From: Erythroxylum novogranatense | Lineage: Eukaryota > Streptophyta > Magnoliopsida > Malpighiales > Erythroxylaceae | DNA length: 64,000 nt | Direction: 5' to 3' | Assembly (NCBI GenBank): GCA_029891385.1 | Contig: CM057228.1 | Location: 29,950,214-30,014,213 of the forward strand | Shown: in pieces, positions 57,052 through 64,000 of the stretch | Layout: each line of letters opens with the position of its first letter | How positions within the stretch are numbered: position 1 is the first letter of the stretch | The notes under the pieces: generated by a model | The model's input: only the letters and a program-made list of their open reading frames with translations | Database searches by the model: none | What the model was told of the DNA's origin: nothing | Position numbers and translations under genes: made by a program

Positions 57052-58633
57052 CTACTGGTAGAAAGCTTTCAGGTTTCGGGAGTTCCAAGGCCTTGATAGA
57101 ATCTTCCCATTCGCATCACATAGGATGTAAAAGCCCTGCCCGGCTTGCTTGATCACCTGATAGGGTCCTTCCCACGTTTGTTCGAGCTTTTTAGGGTGTT
57201 TGCCAGCTGCCTCGGCTTTTCGTAGGACGTACCCACCGACCTTTACGTCACTCGACTTTACTCTCCGGTTGTAGAACTTCGTTGCTTTTTGCCTGACGGC
57301 TTCCGAACGAGCGACTGTCCTGTCCCTGTCTTCGCTAAGAAGCACAAGTTCTGCTCGGCGGGCTTCATTATTCTGTTCTTCTTCATAGCTCGACATCCTT
57401 TGGTTATGCAACACCACTTCTACTGGAACTAGGGCTTCGCCAAGGTCATCCCGAAAGGGTTTCCCTGTGGCTCTGCTCGGAGTGGTTCTCAGATGCCCAC
57501 AACACTTCGCCTAGTTCTTCCACCTGTGTCTTTCGGCCATCTAGCGCTTTTGAGAGCACTCATTATCTTTTATTGGTGTTCTCCGAGACCGTTGCTTTGG
57601 GGATGAGCTACCAAGTCAATCAGAGTTCGATCTTTAGTCAGTCGCAGAAATCTCTGAACTTATCATTGTCGAACTGCCGACTGTTATCCGTAACCAACAC
57701 CATAGGCATCCTGAAGCGGGTTAGTATATTTTTCGTCACGAAGTTCTCTACCTTCTGCTCGGTAATTGTAGCGACCGCTTCCGCTTCTACCCATTTGGTG
57801 AAGTACTCCACCTCCACTACCAGGAACTTCTTCTGTCCAGGACCGAGAGGGAAAGGCCCCAGTATATCCATTCCCTATTGAGCAAAAGGGATAGGATGAC
57901 TCACGATTTGCATCCTCTCGGTTGGCTGATGAGATAGGCTGTTGTTCTTCTGGCAAGCCTCACATCGGTCTACCTTCTCCTGGCAGTCTTTCCTCATTGT
58001 CGGCCAATAGTACCCCTGTCTAATTAGCCTGTGAGCCAACATTCTGCCTCCTACGTGGTTTCCACACATTCCTTCGTGGACTTCAGCTATTGCTTGTTCT
58101 GCCTCCTCTTCGCTCAAGCATCGCAACAATGGCCAATCATAAGATCGCTTGTATAGGGCGCCGTTAATGACCGTATATTTGGTCGCCTTTATTCTCAGTT
58201 TCTTGGCCTCCAACGCCTCTTCCGGCTGTGTTCCCTCTAAAAGGTACCGTTTGATCGGTTCCGTCCAACTCGATCGAACGGTATTTACGTCTAGAACTTC
58301 CTTGGCTTTCTGAATGCTAGGCCAGTCTAGTCGCTTGACCAGAACATTGTTTATGGCATCTCGGTCGGACGCCATTTTGGAGAGCGCATCCGCTTTAGCA
58401 TTTTGAGCTCGCTCTATCCTCGCTGATCGAGTCTCGCTCAAATTACTTAACTCCCGCTTACCACCCTCAGTACTTGATCATCGCCGTTCCCTTTGCTTCA
58501 GATCGCCCAAAACATTTCGCCAACAACTACTTGGCTATCGCTATACACCTTGAGATGTTTTACTTCCATTTCCTTAGCCAATTGGAGGCCGGCTATCAGA
58601 GCCTCTGTTGGACCCGCTTCAGAGTTTAATCGA
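57052..58633 (-). pseudogene. RNase H-integrase part of gypsy pol of element K (minus strand, broken)
   Basis: Read on the minus strand. A partial RNase H domain ('LIAGLQLAKEM', 'KVYSDSQVVV'; about 58610-58500) is followed after a frame change by 'AKADALSKMAS'. The integrase zinc finger has a His pair in 'VHEGMCGNHVGG' and Cys pair in 'CEACQ' (58081-57955). The integrase core begins 'MDILGPFP' and contains 'VTDNSRQFDN' (57870-57640), where Ser replaces the usual Gly after TDN. A frameshifted stretch (57637-57418) and a C-terminal region ('KVGGYVLRKAE', 'WEGPYQVIK') end at 57052. At least three frame breaks mean it is inactive. Upstream pol is cut off by LTR J. Domain order and the antisense ORF downstream point to the Tat lineage. 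Confidence 0.8.
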
Positions 58634-60011
58634 TGTTTGGATCCGTTCTTAGGAATCCACTACTTAATCCTAAACCATCAAACCTATATACAAGTTTAAA
58701 TTCAATGAAAGCCCTCCGTGCAAAAATTTGTAAGATTCATCGTAATTAACCTCCAATTTAAAATAATCTTCTTAGGATCCAAAATTTAAAATTCAATTCC
58801 TAAGTCGATATGAAATCTTATGTCGTTATAAAATCAGCCAAATGAATAGTAAAATGCCAATTTCCGACCCTCATAACTTTTGCTCTTAACTCGATTCGAC
58901 AATTCATACCTCCCTGAAAAGATAAAAGACCCTCTACCTATTTTATGAAGGAAACAAGACTCAATTATATCATTAAGAGGGACAAAATCACGCATGAAGG
59001 TGCTGCCTCAAATGACTACATGAACAGTATTTGGGAATAGTGACAGCAATCTTCCAATGACCATAACTTCTTACTCCTTACTCCGAACATTGCAAACTAT
59101 ACCTCATTGGAAAGGTAAAAAGGTAATCTACAATTCTTATGAAGGGAGTAAAAGTCAGATCAGTCATTAGGAGAGGTAAAAACCTACTGGAAGTTTCAGC
59201 TAAAATGTAAAACCGATGGAACAGTATTTCTGCAGTATGAACAGTAGCTGTCCACACTCCCAACCACATAACTTTTATTTCTAAATCCAATATCTGCAAA
59301 TCATACCTCATTTTAAAGATAAAAGATAATCTACATTTTCATGAAGAAAACAGAAACCAAATCAGTCTCTAATTGGGTGAAAAATCCTTTCAAAGTTGCT
59401 GCAAAAATTTCATGACTAACAACAGAGGCTGAAACCTTCCCACTCTCATAACTTTTTCATCCTAAGTCCAATTGGGACAAATTTTATATTGTTGGAAAGC
59501 TCTAATCATGTCCTACATTATTCAAGAAGACCATCTAAACCAATTCAACCCTAAACTAGTCTAAAATCAAGTGGAAGTTGCTGCACAATTTTGGGAAAAA
59601 TTTGACAGCACCTCCCTATTTTATTCCTAACCCAATTTTTTCAATCTAGACCATAACCTGCACAACAATTCTATATTCAAGGGCAGCAACACACTCTTAG
59701 CTTTCTAGACATTCTCAAATTTATACCCAAACCATCACCATGATTCAATTTCCATACACACAAGTATAAATTTCTCAAATACATTCATGATCTAATACTT
59801 TTACTTTCAAATTCATTCATTCATTCATCATCATTCAATCATAACATGTTCATACAATGCTTTAGTGGGCATTTCAAGCCCAATTACATAAAAGCTTCAA
59901 AATACATCATTTCCTTAAAATGCAACTAAAGCATTGATGTTACAAAATGATTTCAAATCCCAAAATCACAAAAGAACCGCTTGGAGTAAAATGTCTTATG
60001 CTCGCTCCTCG

Positions 60012-60883
60012 GGTTCCCGCCATTTCGAAATTTGTGGGGGTGAGCTAATGCTCTGTAGGTAACACATTTACGCTTATATAACAAGCACATCCTTGATTCA
60101 TGTATTTATCAATTTTCCAAGGAAATCACATCACATGCATAACTCAAACATTTATACATTCATAATAATTTCAATCATTCCATCATTCACGATCTTATAC
60201 AATTCATGCATATTCATGGCAAACACAACAATGGCTCGGTAAGTCCAATCATGGCAACCACATAAGTTCATCAAATGACCTAATGTGGGCAATTCTTGAG
60301 GAGTCCGATATCGGATCATCCTATGCCTCAATCGGGCAAAGGCGAAGGCTTTTCATGTCGACGCGCACGTGATTTCGCTTGGGACATTACCTTACCCATG
60401 CAACACATAATTCATTTCATAACAATAAAATTGGATTGTTCTTGTCCAAGTTACTGTTTTCATTAAGATCATTCTTTTCATGCATCATTCATGTTATGCA
60501 CTTCATGCAAAATTCATAATTCTCATTATATTCATTCCATTTAGCTCTCTAGGCTAATTCAACCATCATCCTAGAATTTACACTTTCTAACATTATGATC
60601 ACATAGCATAATATTTACAATCATTCAACAACCACAACATCAATCCTTCATATCATCCATTTACAATCATCCAACAACCACAACATCAATCTTTTATATC
60701 ATCCGTTATGGTTTTCAACAACCATACTAACATTCAACACAATCATCAATATCAACAACACGAGCAATAAACATCATAAATATCATTCATCCACAACTAA
60801 CACAAGCATTAACAACCATTATTAATGTCATAATTGAAATTACATTAAATGCTCATAAACATAAAAGTAAAGGTGTAACCCAC
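60012..60883 (-). other. Intron-like segment in LTR J (acceptor uncertain)
   Basis: On the minus strand: donor AAG|GTGGGTTACACC at 60883, and the conserved TTACCTACAG...AGCTCACCCCC stretch near 60060-60035. The following text lacks the pyrimidine-CAG seen in other families. The best AG is in 'ggaacccgag' near 60012. Confidence 0.35.
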
Positions 60884-61342
60884 CTTATAAACTTGATAAT
60901 TCCTTGAATAGCTTGCTATAATTCTTGTTCCTCTTCTCTTCCTCTTCTCTTCATTAAAACCAACAACATTCCCAAATCAACATAGGATTTAGAAATTGAA
61001 AACCTAAATGCTTAAATCATGAAATTGGCAAGAGAATAACTAAACCCACTTGGTTCTTAACTCTTCTAACCAAAACCCATCTAAAACTTAACATTAAACC
61101 AAAGACTTACCTTAATCCTTAGTTAACCAAGTGATTACTTGGCTCAAAATGAAGCTTGCACCTTCCTCTTCACTTCTTCTTCTTGCTCCTTCTTCAAAAT
61201 CTCACTCTTTCTCAAGGAAAATCAAAGCCCTAACACAACTCTTCTTTTCTCCCTTTCTCCCTCTCATTTACGACAACTTACTCTCCTCTCCTTATAATTT
61301 TCGTAATCCTCCTTTGCCTACACCAAAATCACTTAAACCTCT

Positions 61343-61351
61343 CCTTATATA
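61343..61351 (-). promoter_or_regulatory. TATA box of LTR J
   Basis: Minus-strand TATATAAGG in 'gagtatataaggagagg', about 460 bp upstream of the donor-like site. Confidence 0.55.
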
Positions 61352-61757
61352 CTCCTCTCTTATTTCCTAAGCCCATCACTTAAGCCCATCTACTCCTTCC
61401 TCCTTTCATTTCTTCTTTTCATCCTACAACTTCCTCCTTAACAACCAACTCAAGCCCAATAACTTAAGCCTCTTAATTTTCTTTAAGCCCATCTCATTTA
61501 ATTCACCTAACTAACTTATTTCATTTGGACCCAAAGCCCAATTAATACATAAATTTCACCTAACTCATTTAAGTCCAACTAACATATCTAACTTCATTAA
61601 TTCTTCAACTAACTTATTAATGCTATCATATATTAATTAATGTCACCTTAATTAATGCTAACATAATTTACTTAATTTGCCTAATCATGCTTAATTAAAT
61701 AAAAAAAAAATTTTGGGCTAACATTTCTCCCCTTAAGAAATTTAGTCCTCGAAATTC

Positions 61758-64000
61758 TTACAGTTCATCAAGAGGTGCGGTATCGCTCTGCATTGCATCC
61801 AAAGGTTCCCACGTCGCCTCTTCAATCGCATGATTACTCCACGGGACTTTGACTAGCTTGATTGTCTTGTTCACGAGGATCTTATCCTCATATCCGAATG
61901 CCACAGGCATTTCTTCATAATCGAGATCATCACTCAAATGAACTTCGAGTCTCAATGATGTGAGAAGGATCTGATCTGTACCTTCTCAAAGATCGACACA
62001 TGGAACACATCATGGATCTGTGATAATTGGGCGGCAATGCCAATCTATAGGCCAACGGACCAATCCTCTCTAGAATTTCATACGGTCCTACATACCGAGG
62101 ACTCAACTTCCTTTCTTCCCTAATCTCATAACTCCTTCCATGGAGACGCCTTAAGGAACACCTTATCTCCCACTGCATATTCCATTTCCTTCCGCTGGCA
62201 TCCGTGATAACTCTTCATTCGCCTGGACCGCCTTAAGCCTCTGCTTAATCAAGTCAACTTTTCAACCGCCATCTGGACCAACTCGTCCCACTAGCTTCCT
62301 CTCACCTTCTTCATCCCAACATATTGGAGTCCTGCATCTCCTCGCCATACATTAGCTTCATAAGGAGCCATCTCAGATGCTCGAATGGTACTAATTGTTG
62401 TAAGCAAATTCGACCAACGGCAAGTGATCATCCCACGCCCTTTGAAGTCCATTACACATGCTCTAAGCATCCTTCTAGAGTCTGAATTGTCCTCTCGATC
62501 GTCCATCCGTCTGAGGATGAAACGCCGATCTTGAAATTCAACTTAGTTCCTAATGCTTCCTGCAGACTTTCCCAAAATCTGGATGTGAACCGAGGATCCT
62601 CATCGGATACTATGGAATCCGAACTCCATGCAATCTTACCACTTCATCAATATACTTTCGGCTAAAATTTGCGTGAATCATGTTCACCGATTGCGAGAAG
62701 TGGGATGACTTCGCCAACCGATCCACTATTACCCAAATGGCATCATGCTTCTTTGGTCTTAGGCAAACCCATCGAAAATCCATTGTAATCCTCCGCCATT
62801 TCCATTCAGAATGGACAATGGCTGCAACATGCTGAAGGTGCACGGTGTTCACCTTGACTTAGCGACACACTAGACATCTACTCACATAATCTGCTACATC
62901 TCTTTCATGCCTTTCCACCGTAAATGTTCCTTCAAATCTCAGACATTACAGTGCTTTGCTGAGTGCATGGAATAAGGCGCATTGTGTGCCTCATCCATGA
63001 TCTCATCCTTAATCGCTTATCATTCTAATGCATAACCCGCTCCACCATCATTAATCCATCATCCCTTACTTGCACCATCGATCGCTACCATTACAGATTT
63101 CATCTCTCAACTTACTCAATTCAACATCTTGCTCCTGCAACTCCTTAACCTTTTCCTAAGAATAGGTCTCACTCTAAATTGTGCAATAACACCCTGATTC
63201 ATCCTGCTGCAAACTAATCTTCAACTTAGCCATCTGCTCCAACAGAGGCAAGTAGATCGCCTGAACATGAGCCATCGACGACTTTCTGCTCAAAGCATCT
63301 GCCACTACATTTGCTTTTCCTGGGTGGTACTCAATCATTAAATCATAGTCCTTCAGCAGCTCCAACCATCTTCTCTCGCCTCAGTTCACTTTCTTTCGAC
63401 TCATGATGTACTTGAGACTCTTATGATCAAGAAAACTCGTCCGAACTCCATACAAATAGTGTCTCCAAATCTTGAGCAAAGATCATCGCAGCTAACTCCA
63501 AGTCATGAGTCGGATAATTCAACTCATACCGCTTCAACTGTCTTGAAGCATAAGCAATTACCCTATCATCCTGCATCATCAAGACACATCCTAGGCCCTT
63601 CCTCGAAGCATCATCAGAATCAGATAGCCACGATCTCCACCGGGTAAAACTAATCTTTGGAGCACTTGTCAATTTGTCCTTGAGTTCCTCAAAACTCCTC
63701 GACAATCATCATTCCGCATAAACTTCGATTCTTTCTCAACAATCTGGTCATCGAGCAATGCATGATGAAAACCCTCTACAAATCTTCTCGTAATACCGCC
63801 AGCCTAAGAAACTTCTCACTTCCTTCACTGTTTTGGCTCCACCAATTGACTACTGACTTCCACTTTTACGATCGACATGAATTCCTCATCGGAAATCACA
63901 TGTCCAGGAATACTACTTCAAAGCCAAAACTCACACTTCATCAACTTGGCATACAATTTACGCTCTCTCGACCTCTGCAAGACTATCCCGAGATGCCGTT
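61758..64000 (-). pseudogene. Gypsy pol of element J with chromodomain (minus strand, frameshifted, runs off the window)
   Basis: On the minus strand from 64000: end of reverse transcriptase and connection ('KTVKEVRSFL', 'RRFVEGF'), then RNase H ('[20 protein letters not shown]', '[12 protein letters not shown]', 63600-63480; '[19 protein letters not shown]', 63330-63270). The integrase core has 'KKHDAIWVIVDRLAKSSHF' (62765-62700) and 'DPRFTSRFWESLQ' further on, then the C-terminal '[20 protein letters not shown]' (62110-62050). The chromodomain-like tail has 'KTIKLVKVPWSNHAIEEATW' (61870-61810). Several frame changes separate these pieces, so it is inactive. The chromodomain and the tail just before the polypurine tract mark a chromovirus, probably Tekay/Del-like. 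Gag and most of RT lie beyond the window. Confidence 0.85.

Larger units (their letters stand above)
58634..61723 (-). mobile_element. 3' LTR of element J (gypsy, minus strand)
   Basis: Left edge TGTTTGGATCC and right edge TTGGGCTAACA, i.e. TGTTAGCCC...AAACA on its own strand. 3090 bp. To the right follow a reversed polypurine tract ('tttctccccttaag', 61724-61737) and minus-strand pol, so this is the 3' LTR. On the minus strand the order is TATATAAGG (61351-61343), donor-like AAG|GTGGGTTAC (60883), GC island with TCACGTGCGCGTCGAC (about 60372-60357), branch-like GCTCACCC (about 60044), a G-rich acceptor region near 60010, then four AAAGTTGTAG-type modules (about 59545-58866). It is inserted in the RNase H region of element K. 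Confidence 0.85.

Noticed and set aside
61131..61370. 79-codon Ser/Leu-rich frame with signal-peptide look
   Set aside because: It lies antisense in the leader region of LTR J, in a CT-rich tract. The same effect is seen in LTR F.

Overview
This is plant nuclear DNA, most likely from a eudicot with a large, repeat-rich genome. The evidence is one intron-less plant-specific gene, Ty3/gypsy and copia-type LTR retrotransposons with initiator-tRNA-Met primer sites, plant LINEs, a tRNA-derived SINE and a degenerate caulimovirid-like fragment. Nearly all open frames outside these elements are chance frames in AT-rich LTRs. The only apparently intact host gene is at 50632-51387 (251 aa), a conserved plant protein of unknown function.

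Layout. 1-14932: the 3' end of a plus-strand non-autonomous gypsy element (LTR A, 386-8197), split by a complete 3.9-kb solo LTR (L1, 2351-6255) with a perfect 5-bp duplication. Then comes the non-coding 3' internal part of element B with its 3' LTR (11194-14932). 14933-16816: a minus-strand A-family LTR fragment (C). 16817-44827: a copia-like element D whose last ORF is split by a LINE (18501-19823) and whose 3' LTR is cut into three pieces by solo LTR F (21034-23611) and by compound element H (23688-44688). H holds LTR G, which holds a SINE and the minus-strand E element, whose internal region is only about 0.8 kb. 44828-49243: caulimovirid-like gag/protease remnant, AT-rich DNA and a terminal-inverted-repeat element. 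49244-52100: host gene and a small LINE fragment with a 14-bp duplication. 52100-64000: a Tat-type gypsy element K with an antisense extra ORF (plus strand) and pol (minus strand), interrupted by a minus-strand chromodomain gypsy element J that runs off the window end.

The most interesting signal is shared design of the long LTRs. LTRs with different ends (TGTTGG..., TGTAAC..., TGTTAG...) carry the same internal cassettes: (1) a splice-donor-like GTGGGTAA or GTGAGTA, a GC-rich island with CACGTG and GTCGAC palindromes in most copies, a CTCAC branch-site-like motif and a pyrimidine tract ending in CAG, together an apparent 0.7-0.9-kb intron inside the LTR; (2) a roughly 85-bp module with the core AAAGTTGTAG...TTTCCAACG; (3) a block with the core CTCCGATTGA...GATTCTT; and (4) a variable slot holding a family-specific minisatellite or hairpin array, which in the A/C/E family is built on the bZIP site TGACGTCA. 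No alignment program was available. All comparisons were made by eye, so percent identities are not given and some borders are approximate.
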